From assembly GCF_021183625.1 (NCBI RefSeq), contig NZ_CP089214.1:6820001-6884000 (forward strand): 64,000 nucleotides of DNA, read 5' to 3'. This DNA comes from Nocardia asteroides (GTDB taxonomy: Bacteria; Actinomycetota; Actinomycetes; Mycobacteriales; Mycobacteriaceae). Under the pieces are notes generated by a model. That model searched no databases. It was not told the DNA's origin and worked only from the letters and a program-made list of their open reading frames with translations. This document shows, piece by piece, positions 16,164 through 25,821 of this stretch. The stretch's first letter is position 1. Each line of letters opens with the position of its first letter. Made by a program: the position numbers and the translations under genes.

Positions 16164-17245
16164 CGCGGCGGCTCCTGCAGCCGGGGGCCGAGGCGCTCGA
16201 GCATGTGCTGCAGCGAGCCGACGAAGGCGGTCCAGTCGGTCGGGTCGGGGAGCCTGGCGCCCGAGGTGCCGGGGAAGCCGGGGTCGGGGACGGCGCCGAC
16301 GGCGACCTGGGTGATGTCGGCGTTCACGTGGCCGTTCGGGCCGCTGATCATCTTGATGACGATGCCGAGCATGGTGTTCAGCTCGTTCAGGTCGGCCTCG
16401 GGGTTGAGCGCGGCGGCGTTCAGCCCGGCGGCGAGCTGGTTGATGTTGGCCGCCATCGAGGTGCTGTTGGTGCCCGCGACGCTGGGGAAGCGGGCGAGCT
16501 GGGTGGTGAGGGCGTCGATGCGGTCGACCACGGTGAGCAGGGCGTCGGTGTTCTCGGCGAGTGTCTGCACGGCCGGGCCCGCGGCGGTCACGGTGTCGGT
16601 GAGCGTGGTCTGCCCGGCGGCGAGGGTGGTGCTGAGATCGGCGGTGGCGTGCAGGATTTCGTCGATTCGGCCGGTGCGGGCGGTGAGCGTGTCGAGCAGG
16701 GTGCGGGTGTCGGCGAGGAGCGTCGCGAGGCGTTCGCCGCGCCCGCCGGCGTACTCGCCGAGCGCGGAGATCACCGAGGTCAGGTGCTCGATGGCGCCGC
16801 CGCTCACCAGGAACGAGGCGCGGGTGAGCAGCTCCTCGATGGTGCTGGCGGCCGAGGTCGCCGTCAGCGGGATGGTGTCGCCGTCGCCGAGGAAGGCGGA
16901 GCCGGAAGTGGACGGCGGGTGCAGCGCGACGAAGACGTCGCCCATGGGGGTGGCCGAGCGCAGCTCGGCCGAGGTGCCCGCGGGGAGCCGCACGTCGGCG
17001 GTGACGCGCAGGGTCACCACGGCGGTGTAATCGCGGGCGGTCATGGCGTCCACCTGGCCGATGTCGACGCCGTCGAGCTTCACCTTCGCCTTCGCGGGCA
17101 GGTTCAGGGCATTGCTGAAAACGGCGGTGAGGCTGTAGGTTTCGCCGCTCAGCCCCGGTGCGGGGAGGGGGAGCCGGTCCAGGCCGCCGGCGCAGCCGGT
17201 CAGCGTGAGGGCGGCGGTGAGCAGGGGGAGCAGGTAGCGGGTCAT
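16160..17245 (-). CDS. mceE: MceE, lipoprotein of Mce importer
   Basis: A 361-residue MCE protein with a lipoprotein signal peptide. The lipobox LTGC puts the lipidated cysteine at residue 18. The MCE domain follows (TAVFSNALNLPAKAKVKLDG). MceE (LprK-type) is the usual lipoprotein of mce operons. It overlaps mceF by four bases and mceD by four bases, so translation is coupled. Confidence 0.9.
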   Translation of the reverse strand: MTRYLLPLLTAALTLTGCAGGLDRLPLPAPGLSGETYSLTAVFSNALNLPAKAKVKLDGVDIGQVDAMTARDYTAVVTLRVTADVRLPAGTSAELRSATPMGDVFVALHPPSTSGSAFLGDGDTIPLTATSAASTIEELLTRASFLVSGGAIEHLTSVISALGEYAGGRGERLATLLADTRTLLDTLTARTGRIDEILHATADLSTTLAAGQTTLTDTVTAAGPAVQTLAENTDALLTVVDRIDALTTQLARFPSVAGTNSTSMAANINQLAAGLNAAALNPEADLNELNTMLGIVIKMISGPNGHVNADITQVAVGAVPDPGFPGTSGARLPDPTDWTAFVGSLQHMLERLGPRLQEPPR

Positions 17246-18342
17246 CGGCCGTTCCGTTCCGCGAGGCCCGCCAGGATGGCGGTGATGCCGAAGTCGGGGC
17301 CCATGTCGCGCATGGTGCCGGTGGCGCAGCCGAGGTTCTGGAGTTGCAGCAGGTTGCAGACCTCCTTGACCATCTGGCCGTCGAGCAGGAGCCGGTTGAT
17401 GTCGATCGCGGCGCGCAGCGCGCCGACATTGTGGTCGATGGCGTTGTAGGCGTTGTCGGTGACCAGGGGGAAGACGTCGAGGAACTCGGCGAGGTTGCCG
17501 TCGTAGTCGGCCAGGGTGCCCGCGAGGGTGCCCGCGTCGGTGGTGAGCCCGGCGATGGTGTCGCGATGCCGGGTCAGCAGGTCGGCGACCTGGGCGATGA
17601 TCCGGTTCAGGGCGGCGCCGGTGTCGCCGGAGCCCAGCTGCTGGGTGGCGAGGAAGTCGCTGAGCTGGGCGACGGCCGAGCCGAAGTCGCGCAGCGTCGC
17701 GTCGTTGCGGGCGGCGGTCGCGGTGAGCGTGTCGAGGTGGGTGACGACGGTGGTGACGGCATCGCGGGTGGCGGCGCCGTTGTCGGGGCCGAGTTGCAGC
17801 GCGCGGGCGAGCTCGCTGAGCGCGGCCCGCATGTCGGGGCCGTTGCCGCTGGTCGCGGCGGTGCCGAGGGACATCAGGTCGGCGATCGGGCCCGCGCCGT
17901 CGCCGTCGCCGCCGAGCGAGGTGGAGAGTTCGCGGGCCATGGCGAGCAGGGCGTCGAACTCGACGGGGGTCTTGGTCCGGTCGGTGCCGAGGACGGCGTG
18001 GTCGGGGAGGGTGGGGCCGCCGCGGTAGACGGGGGAGAGCTCGACGTGGCGGTCGGTGAGGATGGAGTCGGAGATGGTCACCGCCTGCACGTCGGCGGGG
18101 AGCGCGATCCCGTCCTCGATCCGCATCTCGACCTCGACGTCGGTGCCGCGGGCGGTGATCCGGACGATCTTCCCCACCCGCATGCCGAGCACGGCGACGG
18201 CGTTGCCCTCGTAGAGGCCGTTGGCGTTCGCGAAGCGGGCGGTCACCGTGGTGGTGTCGCCCGCGCCGGTCCCGCAGCCGGCCAGGCAGGCGGCGGTCAG
18301 CGTCACCGCGGCCAGCTTCAGGGTGGTCAGGGCGCGGCTCAT
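17242..18342 (-). CDS. mceD: MceD, with its own lipobox
   Basis: A 366-residue MCE protein placed fourth in the mceA-F order. The MCE domain (VTARFANANGLYEGNAVAVL) starts near residue 34. Unusually, the signal sequence ends in LAGC with cysteine 23, a good lipobox, although MceE is normally the only lipoprotein of the set. The ATG at 18342 overlaps the mceC stop. A longer upstream start would remove the signal peptide from the N-terminus, so the shorter start is preferred. Confidence 0.88.
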   Translation of the reverse strand: MSRALTTLKLAAVTLTAACLAGCGTGAGDTTTVTARFANANGLYEGNAVAVLGMRVGKIVRITARGTDVEVEMRIEDGIALPADVQAVTISDSILTDRHVELSPVYRGGPTLPDHAVLGTDRTKTPVEFDALLAMARELSTSLGGDGDGAGPIADLMSLGTAATSGNGPDMRAALSELARALQLGPDNGAATRDAVTTVVTHLDTLTATAARNDATLRDFGSAVAQLSDFLATQQLGSGDTGAALNRIIAQVADLLTRHRDTIAGLTTDAGTLAGTLADYDGNLAEFLDVFPLVTDNAYNAIDHNVGALRAAIDINRLLLDGQMVKEVCNLLQLQNLGCATGTMRDMGPDFGITAILAGLAERNGR

Positions 18343-19361
18343 CGGCAGTCCTCGAGGTAGGGTTCGCGGCCGGCGGCGACGGCGGTGGCGCTCAGCGCGC
18401 ACATCCAGGAGTCGACGAAGGCGCCGTCGGGGGCGTTGGCGTCGAGTTCGGGGCCGCTGCCGGTGGCGTCGGCGAAGAGCCGCCACGGGACCGGGAGGAT
18501 CTGCAGGATATTGCGGAGCAGGTCGTCGTGCGCGGCGATCATGGCGGTCATGGCGCGCAGGTCGGTCAGCAGCTGTTCGATCTCGGCCTGCTCGCCGACC
18601 GCGATCGGCTCCAGCCGCTGCACCAACCCCGTTGTCGCGGTCAGCAAGCGGCTCAGCGCGGCCTGGCGGGCATTGATCTGCTGGAGCAGGGTGCGGCCCT
18701 CGCCGACGACGGCGGCGAGATCGGCCTGCTGCCGGTCGATGACCGCCCCGACCTCGCCGGTGCTGGTGAGCAGCGCGCCGATCTGGTCGCGGCGCTGGGC
18801 GATGATGCCGGAGAGCGCGCGGACGTCGCGCAGCACGCCGGGGATCAGCGCGGGCACGCCGTCGAGTTCGCGGGAGAGCGTCGTCATGGACTCGGCGATC
18901 CGGTCGGCGTCGATGCCGTCGAAGGTGGTGGTGACGTCCTGCAGCGCGGTCTCCAGGTCGTAGGGGACGGTGGTCTGCGACACCGGGATCCGGTTGCCGG
19001 GCAGCGTGCCCGCGCCGGAGGAGGTGAGCTCGAGGTAGCGGGAGCCGAGCAGGGTGGTGAGCTTGATCGCGGCGTGCGTGTCGGCGCCGAGGGCAACGGC
19101 GTCGTCCTCGATCTGGATCGTCACCTCGACGTGGTCGCCTGCCAGCCGGGTGTCGGTGACCGTGCCCACCGGGATGCCCGCCCAGGTCACGGCGTCACCG
19201 GCGCTGATCCCGGCGGCCTGGGCGAAGTCGGCGCGGTAGGTGCGGGCGCCGATGTGCAGCGTGCCGAGTACCACCAGCGCGGTGAGCGCCACAGCCAGCG
19301 CCGCGACGGCGATGATCCCGACCCGCAGCGGGGAGTCGATCTCGGGGCGTGAGCTTTTCAT
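18339..19361 (-). CDS. mceC: MceC, MCE-family subunit
   Basis: A 340-residue MCE protein. The signal anchor spans about residues 13-35 (LRVGIIAVAALAVALTALVV). The MCE domain begins at YRADFAQAAGISAGDAVTWA and includes GSRYLELTSSG. A helical region of repeated Leu/Ala heptads follows. The C-terminal segment has two cysteines (WMCAL and EDCR), which may form a disulfide. Three bases separate it from mceB. Confidence 0.9.
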   Translation of the reverse strand: MKSSRPEIDSPLRVGIIAVAALAVALTALVVLGTLHIGARTYRADFAQAAGISAGDAVTWAGIPVGTVTDTRLAGDHVEVTIQIEDDAVALGADTHAAIKLTTLLGSRYLELTSSGAGTLPGNRIPVSQTTVPYDLETALQDVTTTFDGIDADRIAESMTTLSRELDGVPALIPGVLRDVRALSGIIAQRRDQIGALLTSTGEVGAVIDRQQADLAAVVGEGRTLLQQINARQAALSRLLTATTGLVQRLEPIAVGEQAEIEQLLTDLRAMTAMIAAHDDLLRNILQILPVPWRLFADATGSGPELDANAPDGAFVDSWMCALSATAVAAGREPYLEDCR

Positions 19362-19364
19362 GGT

Positions 19365-20402
19365 TCACCTACAGATCGGGGAGTGCTGGGGGCGGCCGGT
19401 GGGTGAGGAGCCGGCCAGGACCTGGGCGATCACCGGGTCGATGCCGGGTATCAGGCTGAAGCCGATGTCGCAGACGTAGGCGTTGACGAAGGCGCCGCTG
19501 TCGACGGCGCGCACCATGGCCTGCAGCAGCGGCGGGAGGTTGTAGCCGAGGTAGGCGAAGCGGTCGCTGCCCTCGACGAAGTGGTGCGCGAATCCCGGTT
19601 CGCGGCCGACGAACTCGGTCAGCGCGGGGGCGGCGCCCTCGACGACGGTGGCGGCGTCGGCGACAACGGTGGCGATCCGGTCGGTCTGGTCGAGCAGGGC
19701 GTCGCGGTGCGCGGCGAGGCCGTCGAGCAGGGCGCGGGTCTGGGCGAGGGTGTCCTGCAGGTTGGTGCTCTGGGCGGCCAGGGTGGTCATCACCGACGCG
19801 AGGTTGTCGATCAGGGTGCCGAGGATCTGGTCCGGGCCGGCGAAGGTCTGGGCGAGGGCGGCGGTCCTGGCGATCAGGGCGGTGACGGCGCCGTCGTCGC
19901 CCTGCAGCGCGCGGATCAGCGCGGAGGTCAGGTTGTCGACGTCGGCGGGGTCGAGCGTGCTGAACAGCGGCTGGAAGCCGTTCAGCAGCCCGGAGATGTC
20001 GAAGGAGGGCTGGGTGTGCTCGCGCGGGATGCGGGCGCCGGGGGCGAGCGGTGCGGGGTCGCCGAAGTCGGCGCGGCTCAGCCCGAGGTAGCGCTGGCCG
20101 ATCAGGTTCTGGTAGGTGACCGAGGCGAGGGTGTCGCCGTGCAGGGTCTGGTCGCGGTGCACCCGGAAGGTGACCTCGGCCTCCCGGCCGTGCACGGCGA
20201 TGGCGTCCACCCGGCCCACCTGCACCCCGGCCACCCGGACGTCGTCGCCGACGCGCAGCCCGGAGACGTCGCTGAAGAGCGCCGAGTAGGTGTCGGTCTC
20301 GCCGGTGACGTCGCGCTGCAGGGTGACGTGCACCATCCAGGTCAGCACGGCGGCGACGAGCAGGAACGCGGTCAGCCCGATCAGGTCGCGGCGGTGGGTC
20401 AT
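19365..20402 (-). CDS. mceB: MceB, MCE-family subunit
   Basis: A 345-residue MCE protein. A hydrophobic anchor at about residues 7-26 precedes YSALFSDVSGLRVGDDVRVA, the start of the MCE domain, and YQNLIGQRYLGLSR, which is typical of MceB/MceC. Two C-terminal cysteines (YVCDIG and PICR) may form a disulfide. It overlaps mceA by four bases, and all six Mce proteins should assemble as a heterohexamer between the YrbE permeases and the cell wall. Confidence 0.9.
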   Translation of the reverse strand: MTHRRDLIGLTAFLLVAAVLTWMVHVTLQRDVTGETDTYSALFSDVSGLRVGDDVRVAGVQVGRVDAIAVHGREAEVTFRVHRDQTLHGDTLASVTYQNLIGQRYLGLSRADFGDPAPLAPGARIPREHTQPSFDISGLLNGFQPLFSTLDPADVDNLTSALIRALQGDDGAVTALIARTAALAQTFAGPDQILGTLIDNLASVMTTLAAQSTNLQDTLAQTRALLDGLAAHRDALLDQTDRIATVVADAATVVEGAAPALTEFVGREPGFAHHFVEGSDRFAYLGYNLPPLLQAMVRAVDSGAFVNAYVCDIGFSLIPGIDPVIAQVLAGSSPTGRPQHSPICR

Positions 20403-21613
20403 CGTGGCTCCTCCGGGGACGGTGCGACACCCAACAGCTCGGCGAGCGCGCCGGATTCGGGGGGGAGGCCGAGCAGCTCGGTGCGTTCGAGCCGCTGCTC
20501 GGGGCTGTCGAGGGAGTCGATCACCGAGGGGCCGGCGGCGGGGCCCGCGGTGCAGCTCGGGGCGGTCAGCTCGCCGTAGCGGGGACAGTCGGTGCGGGTG
20601 TACTCCTTGTGCGGGGTGAGCTCCACGATCACCTTGGCGGTGCCGCTCTGGTCCTCGGCGTTCCAGAACTCGTTCGTGAAGACGTGCGCGACCCGGGTCT
20701 GCGAGGTGGTCATCTGCACGAAGTTGCCGCTGCCCGCGGCCAGCAGCTGCAACACCGGCCCCATCCGGCTGTTCATCCCGATGAGGGTGTCGCCGTGGTT
20801 GATCAGCGCGGTGCCGAGGGTGGAGGTGGTGGTGCCCGCACCGGTCAGCAGGGCGGTCAGGTCGGTGCGCTTCGCCGCGACGGTCTGCAGCGGGACGACC
20901 GCCTCGTGCAGGGCGGTGAGCAGATCGGGCGACGACTGCTGCAGCCCGGTCACCGCCTCCAGAAGCGCTGCCAGATAGGGGGGTCGCCCGGGTGCGGTCG
21001 CCTCGGCCTGATAGGTGCGCACGATCCGTTCCAGCTGGCTCGCGGCGGCGAGCGCCTCGTCGCCGCGGCCGCGGGTGGCGCGCTCCACGGTCTCCAGGAT
21101 GCCGACGGTGGGGTCGTTGCCCGGCCGCCCGACGGCGGCGGCGAGCTCGCTGAGCGCGGTGAGCGAGGTCTGCAGCTGCACGCCCGCCCGGCTGTGGTCC
21201 TCCGGAATCCGTGCGCCCCCGGTCAGCGCGGGGCCCGGGCCGTTGTCGATGAGCTGCACCGAAGGGACGGCGAAGACATTGCTCGGGACGACGCGGGCGG
21301 TCACCGTCGCCGGGATCCCGCCCGCGTGCGCGGGGAGCAGGTCGATACGCACCGCGTTGCCCGCGTCCGCCCGCACCACCTCCCGGACGCTGCCGACCAG
21401 CACGCCGCGGTACTTGACGTCGGAGCGGGCGGGCAGCCCGTCGCCGACATCGCTCAGCACCGCGGTGACCTCGACGGTGCGCGCGAAGGCCCCCTCGGAG
21501 CGGGCGATCATCGCGGTGGCCGTGGCGGCGATGACGGCGAGCACGGCGAGGCCGCGCACGAAGAGCCCGGCATTGGAGAGATTCCGGTCGTCGGATTCGA
21601 AAACGATCGCCAT
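20399..21613 (-). CDS. mceA: MceA, first MCE-family subunit
   Basis: A 404-residue MCE protein. An N-terminal anchor (about residues 20-37) is followed by VTAVLSDVGDGLPARSDVKY, the MCE domain. The ATG at 21613 lies four bases after the yrbEB stop and is preferred; a GTG at 21625 in the same frame would overlap that stop. The C-terminal part carries paired cysteines (TDCPRYGELTAPSC) seen in many MceA-type proteins. Confidence 0.9.
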   Translation of the reverse strand: MAIVFESDDRNLSNAGLFVRGLAVLAVIAATATAMIARSEGAFARTVEVTAVLSDVGDGLPARSDVKYRGVLVGSVREVVRADAGNAVRIDLLPAHAGGIPATVTARVVPSNVFAVPSVQLIDNGPGPALTGGARIPEDHSRAGVQLQTSLTALSELAAAVGRPGNDPTVGILETVERATRGRGDEALAAASQLERIVRTYQAEATAPGRPPYLAALLEAVTGLQQSSPDLLTALHEAVVPLQTVAAKRTDLTALLTGAGTTTSTLGTALINHGDTLIGMNSRMGPVLQLLAAGSGNFVQMTTSQTRVAHVFTNEFWNAEDQSGTAKVIVELTPHKEYTRTDCPRYGELTAPSCTAGPAAGPSVIDSLDSPEQRLERTELLGLPPESGALAELLGVAPSPEEPR

Positions 21614-21617
21614 GTGT

Positions 21618-22472
21618 CTACCCACTGATCCTGGAGCCGGCGTCGAAACCCCACAGCGCCAGCGTCATGAGCAGGTTCACCGTGATCATCACGGTGATGC
21701 TCGCGCGCATCGCGCGCCCGGCCGCGATGCCGACGCCCTGGGGCCCGCCGCGCGCGTAGTAGCCGTAGTAGCACTGGATGGTGGTCGTGACGATGACGAA
21801 GACGATGGCCTTGAGCAGCGAGTAGACGATGTCGGTTCCGCTCAGCACCAGGTCGAAGTAGTGGTCGTAGGTGCCGAAGGACTGGCCGCCCGCGATCCCG
21901 ACGAAGAGCTTCACCGCCAGGTAGTCGGCGGCGAGCGCGGCCAGGAAGAGGGGGATCATCGCCACCACGGCGGCGACCAGCCTGGTGGTGACGAGGAAGG
22001 GCACCGGGCGGATCGCGATCGAGTCGAGCGCGTCGATCTCCTCGGCGATCCGCATGGCGCCGAGCTGCGCGGTGAACCGGCAGCCCGCCTGCGCGGCGAA
22101 GGCGATCGAGGCCATGATCGGGGCCAGCTCGCGGGTGGCGGCGGTGGCCGCGATCATGCCGGTGGCGGGCTGCATGCCGAGCAGTTTCAGCGCGTTGAAC
22201 CCCTCGATGCCGACGATGCCACCCGCCGCCGCGCCCAGGATGATCATGATCCCCGCGGTGCCGCCGCCGACGATGAGCGAGCCGTTGCCCCAGGTGACGT
22301 CGGAGATGATGCGCAGCGTCTCGCGCCGGTAGTGCCGCAGCGTCAGCGGGATCGCCAGCACCGCGCGGGTGAAGAAGGTGACCATGTGCCCGAGCCGGAT
22401 GATCCCCTGCGACGGCGGCCCGGCCACCGCGACCACCGTGCGCACGCCCGGCGGGCGGTAGACGCTGGCCAT
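21618..22472 (-). CDS. yrbEB: YrbEB, MlaE-type permease of Mce importer
   Basis: A 284-residue integral membrane protein of the MlaE/YrbE family with about five to six helices. ELAPIMASIAFAAQAGCRFTA and MRIAEEIDALDSI form the conserved cytoplasmic EQ-like loop that should contact an MceG-type ATPase. No MceG ATPase is encoded in this window; mycobacterial mce systems share a distant one. It starts one base inside the yrbEA stop (TAATG overlap). Confidence 0.93.
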   Translation of the reverse strand: MASVYRPPGVRTVVAVAGPPSQGIIRLGHMVTFFTRAVLAIPLTLRHYRRETLRIISDVTWGNGSLIVGGGTAGIMIILGAAAGGIVGIEGFNALKLLGMQPATGMIAATAATRELAPIMASIAFAAQAGCRFTAQLGAMRIAEEIDALDSIAIRPVPFLVTTRLVAAVVAMIPLFLAALAADYLAVKLFVGIAGGQSFGTYDHYFDLVLSGTDIVYSLLKAIVFVIVTTTIQCYYGYYARGGPQGVGIAAGRAMRASITVMITVNLLMTLALWGFDAGSRISG

Positions 22473-23320
22473 TACAGCGTCGTCCTCGGGAAGAGCATGG
22501 TGTAGAGCTGGGTGAAGCCCAGGTTCACCACCATGAGCACGACGATCGAGGCGACAACGGCCGCGTTCACCGAGTTCGCCACCCCGCCAGGCCCGCCCTT
22601 CGTGTTCAGCCCCTTCTCGCAGGCGACCACCACCACGATCACCCCGAACACGGCGCCCTTCACCATCGCCAGGTACAGGTCGCCCGAGGTCGCGAAGGAG
22701 GAGAAGGTGGCCAGGTAGCTGCCGGGCGTCCCGTCCTGGACGTAGACGTTGAACAGGTAGCCGGCCAGGAACCCGACGAAGCAGCTCACCCCCGTCAGCG
22801 CCATGGCGACGATGACGCCCGCCGCCAGCCGCGGCACCACGAGCCTGCGCAGCACCGAGATGCCCATGACCTCCAGCGCGTCGATCTCGTCCCGGATCTT
22901 GCGCGAGCCGAGATCGGCGCAGAGCGCGGAGCCCACCGCCGCCGCGAGCAGGATCGCGGTGACCAGCGGCGCGGACTGCCGGATCACGGCGAGCCCGCTC
23001 GCCGCCCCGGCCAGCGCGGTCGCGCCGACCTGGCCGGCGAGCAGCCCGAACTGGATCGACAGCGTCGCGCTGATCGGCAGCGCGACCGCCACCGTCGGCA
23101 GCAGCGAGGTCTTGACCATGAAGGCCGCCTGCGCGATGAACTCGGCGAACGGGAACCGCCGGGTGGCGATATCGGTGACGAGGTGCCGGACGGCGCGCTG
23201 CCCGAGCGTGACCTGCCTGCCGACGGTCTGCAGCGCGGCGACGGGGTGCCTGCGGGCGTACCCGCGGGCCCAGTCGGTGATCTCGGTGGCGGGGGAAATC
23301 GGGACCGGATCGGTGGTCAT
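22472..23320 (-). CDS. yrbEA: YrbEA, MlaE-type permease of Mce importer
   Basis: A 282-residue MlaE-family permease with about six hydrophobic segments. SAPLVTAILLAAAVGSALCA and LGSRKIRDEIDALEVMGI form the conserved region that couples to the ATPase. It heads the transport part of the operon. ATG 23320 is preferred: it has AGGGAGG about ten bases upstream, and 26 bases separate it from the VWA gene. Confidence 0.93.
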   Translation of the reverse strand: MTTDPVPISPATEITDWARGYARRHPVAALQTVGRQVTLGQRAVRHLVTDIATRRFPFAEFIAQAAFMVKTSLLPTVAVALPISATLSIQFGLLAGQVGATALAGAASGLAVIRQSAPLVTAILLAAAVGSALCADLGSRKIRDEIDALEVMGISVLRRLVVPRLAAGVIVAMALTGVSCFVGFLAGYLFNVYVQDGTPGSYLATFSSFATSGDLYLAMVKGAVFGVIVVVVACEKGLNTKGGPGGVANSVNAAVVASIVVLMVVNLGFTQLYTMLFPRTTL

Positions 23321-23346
23321 TCCGGGCCTCCCTTGTCGTTGGTCGG

Positions 23347-25014
23347 TCAGCGGGAGACGGCGAGTTCGCGGAGCGCGGAGAGGAACAGTTCGTCCATGCG
23401 CGGGCTGAGCTCGCCCAGGGTGGTGGCACTGGCGTGCCCGGCCGAGCCGAAGACCCGCGCGAGGGCGTCGTCGGTGGTCGTCGCGCCGATGGTCAGGCAG
23501 AGGCAGGCGACGCCGTCGGCGCGCAGCTCCTCCAGCGCCTTGTGCGCGTCGGCCTCGGCGTAGCGGCCCTCGTACCCCTCGTCGTAGGGGTGCCCGTCGG
23601 AGAGCACCACCAGCAGCCGGTTCTGCGTTCCGGCCTGGTTCTTCAGGATGTCGCCCGCACCGCGGATGCCCGCCCCCAGCCGGGTGTAGCTGGCGGGCTG
23701 GAGCTGGTTGAGCCTGGCCCGCCCGGCCGCGCCGAAGCGCTGGTCGAAGGTCTTGATCGCGGGCAGGTGCACGGCGTGGCGGCCCTGGGAGCGGAAGGCG
23801 TAGACGGCGACCCGGTCGCCGAGCTCCTCCAGCGTGTGCGCCATGGTGGCGGCCGCGCGGCGCTGGTGGTCGTGCACCGCGAGGCCGTCGGTGTCGGTGT
23901 CGGTGGCCGAGCCGGAGGCGTCGAGCAGGATCAGCACCCCGAGGTTGCGCTCCAGTTTGCGGCGTTCGAGGTAGATGTTCTCCGCGGGGGAGTGGCCGGA
24001 GCGCAGGTCGATGACGAGGTCGATCAGCGCCTCGAGGTCGAGCTCGTCGCCCTCGGGGCGGCTGCGCAGCACCTTGGGGCCGAGCCCGATCCGGGAGAGG
24101 CGGCGGCGCAGGACGTCGTCGTCGGCGACGCCGGAGGCGGCGATGTCGGCGTCGATCGTCAGCGGGAAGTCGAGCACCCGGCACCAGTCCGGCTTGTACC
24201 GCTGGCCGTGCACGTCCCACTCCGGGTGCAGCGCGCCGCCGATCCCGAGCGCCGCGCCCGGCTTCCCGTCGTCGGTGAACTGGATCCTGGTCGGCAGCGG
24301 CTGCGCGTTGGCGCCCACCCGCTGCACCTTGCGCACCGCGCGCACCTGCATCTCCGCCCCCGCGGGGCCGTCGCCTGCCGAGCGCGAGTTGCCGAAGAGC
24401 TTGCGCAGCTGGTCGGAGAGGGCGCGGGAGTTGAAGAGCGGGTTCTCGAACAGCTTCAGGATCTTGCTGCCGCCGACCTGGTCGCCGCCGTCGTCGTCGT
24501 CCTCCTCGCCCTCTGGCATGTCGATCGGGTCGAATTCGAGCCGCAGCTCCTTGGCGGTCGCCTTCCCGCCCGCCCCCGGCTGCCGGGTCAGCAGCTTGGA
24601 CGGTTTGATCGCGCCGAACCACTCCGGCGGGTCGGGCACCGGCTCCCGGCCGGTGGCGAGCGCGAGCGACGCCGCGGTGCTGGCGGTGCTCGCCCCGGTG
24701 GCCAGCCCGGCGGCGAGCGGCAGCGACTCGCCGAGCGCGGCGAGCACCCGGCGCCCCTCCAGCGCCAGGTAGCGCCGCGCCACCGCGGGCCGGGCCCGGA
24801 GCGGGCGCACGGCATCGGGGTCGAGGCTGCCCGCGCCGAGCAGCGCGGCCTGCACCAGCACCTCCCTGCGCTGCTCGGCCGCGGTCCGGCCGGCCGAGAC
24901 GAAGATCGCGCGGCCGTCGGTGAACGCCGCCTCGCCCGCCGGGGCCGAAGCGACCTCGACGCTCCGGCCCGCGACGAACGACGCCAGCAGCCGGAAGCGG
25001 TCGGTGCCGGTCAT
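23347..25014 (-). CDS. VWA-domain protein, NorD/CbbO-like
   Basis: A 555-residue protein with a C-terminal von Willebrand A domain. The MIDAS motif DASGS lies near residue 355, and the domain continues through VLSDGHPYDEGY. The N-terminal 300 residues resemble NorD/CbbO-type proteins, with an acidic segment (EGEEDDDDGGD). These proteins partner with MoxR-class AAA+ ATPases and act as chaperones that insert metals or activate target enzymes. The next gene upstream encodes such an ATPase, with a four-base overlap. Co-occurrence with an AveC-like protein and Mce genes suggests the pair activates a protein of this operon. Confidence 0.85.
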   Translation of the reverse strand: MTGTDRFRLLASFVAGRSVEVASAPAGEAAFTDGRAIFVSAGRTAAEQRREVLVQAALLGAGSLDPDAVRPLRARPAVARRYLALEGRRVLAALGESLPLAAGLATGASTASTAASLALATGREPVPDPPEWFGAIKPSKLLTRQPGAGGKATAKELRLEFDPIDMPEGEEDDDDGGDQVGGSKILKLFENPLFNSRALSDQLRKLFGNSRSAGDGPAGAEMQVRAVRKVQRVGANAQPLPTRIQFTDDGKPGAALGIGGALHPEWDVHGQRYKPDWCRVLDFPLTIDADIAASGVADDDVLRRRLSRIGLGPKVLRSRPEGDELDLEALIDLVIDLRSGHSPAENIYLERRKLERNLGVLILLDASGSATDTDTDGLAVHDHQRRAAATMAHTLEELGDRVAVYAFRSQGRHAVHLPAIKTFDQRFGAAGRARLNQLQPASYTRLGAGIRGAGDILKNQAGTQNRLLVVLSDGHPYDEGYEGRYAEADAHKALEELRADGVACLCLTIGATTTDDALARVFGSAGHASATTLGELSPRMDELFLSALRELAVSR

Positions 25015-25820
25015 GACCGGGGCAGCACGGCGTCGACGAGTTCGCCGAGCGCCCGCACGACGTCCGCGTCGTCGGAGAGCGTCCGCACCACGGCCGACTG
25101 CACGGCGGCGCGCAGCGGCAGCCCCTCGGCGACCAGCCCACCGGCCAGGATCAGCAGCCGGGTGGAGGCCGCCTCGCGCAGCGGCGACCCCTCGATGCGG
25201 CGGATGGCCTGGCCGAGCCGCACCAGCGTGGCCGCCGTCTCGGCGTCGATCCCCGCCTCGTAGGCGACCACGTCGGTCTCGATCTCGGCAGGCGGGAAGT
25301 CCAGCTCGATGGCGACGAAGCGCTGCCTGGTCGACTCCTTGAGGCTCTTCAGGACGCTCTGGTAGCCGGGGTTGTAGGAGATCACCAGCTGGAAGCCGGG
25401 GGCGGCGGGGACGCTGGTGCCGAGCCGATCGATCGGGAGTTCGCGCCGGTGGTCGGCGAGCGGATGGATCACCACCGTGGTGTCCTGCCTGGCCTCCACC
25501 ACCTCGTCCAGGTAGAAGATCGCGCCCGAGCGCACCGCGCGGGTCAGCGGGCCGTCGACCCAGACCGTCTCCCCGCCCTGCAGCAGGAACCGGCCGACCA
25601 GGTCGGCCGCGGTCATGTCCTCGTGCCCGGCGGCGGTGATCAGCTCGCGGCCCAGCTCGTGCGCCATGGCCTCCACGAAGCGGGTCTTGCCGCAGCCGGT
25701 CGGGCCCTTGAGCAGGACCGGGGAGCCGCGGCGCGCGGCGGCGCGGAAGACCTCGGTCTCGTCGCCGACCGAGCGGTAGAACGGGGTGCGGGTGATACGC
25801 GGTTCGGTGGTCAGGGTCAT
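25011..25820 (-). CDS. MoxR-class AAA+ ATPase, NorQ/CbbQ-like
   Basis: A 269-residue AAA+ ATPase. Walker A is GPTGCGKT (about residues 39-46), Walker B is IFYLDEV, and sensor 1 lies in QLVISYNPGYQ. The short length and the C-terminal domain fit the CbbQ/NirQ/NorQ group. It overlaps the VWA gene by four bases and follows the AveC-like gene by one base. It probably works with the VWA protein as an activating machine; the client is unknown. Confidence 0.9.
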   Translation of the reverse strand: MTLTTEPRITRTPFYRSVGDETEVFRAAARRGSPVLLKGPTGCGKTRFVEAMAHELGRELITAAGHEDMTAADLVGRFLLQGGETVWVDGPLTRAVRSGAIFYLDEVVEARQDTTVVIHPLADHRRELPIDRLGTSVPAAPGFQLVISYNPGYQSVLKSLKESTRQRFVAIELDFPPAEIETDVVAYEAGIDAETAATLVRLGQAIRRIEGSPLREAASTRLLILAGGLVAEGLPLRAAVQSAVVRTLSDDADVVRALGELVDAVLPRS

Positions 25821-25821
25821 C

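Noticed and set aside
14937..17429. An 830-codon minus-strand frame joining mceF to upstream sequence
   Set aside because: Only the part after ATG 16163 is mceF; the upstream part is out of frame with mceE and reads as Arg/Pro-rich noise.
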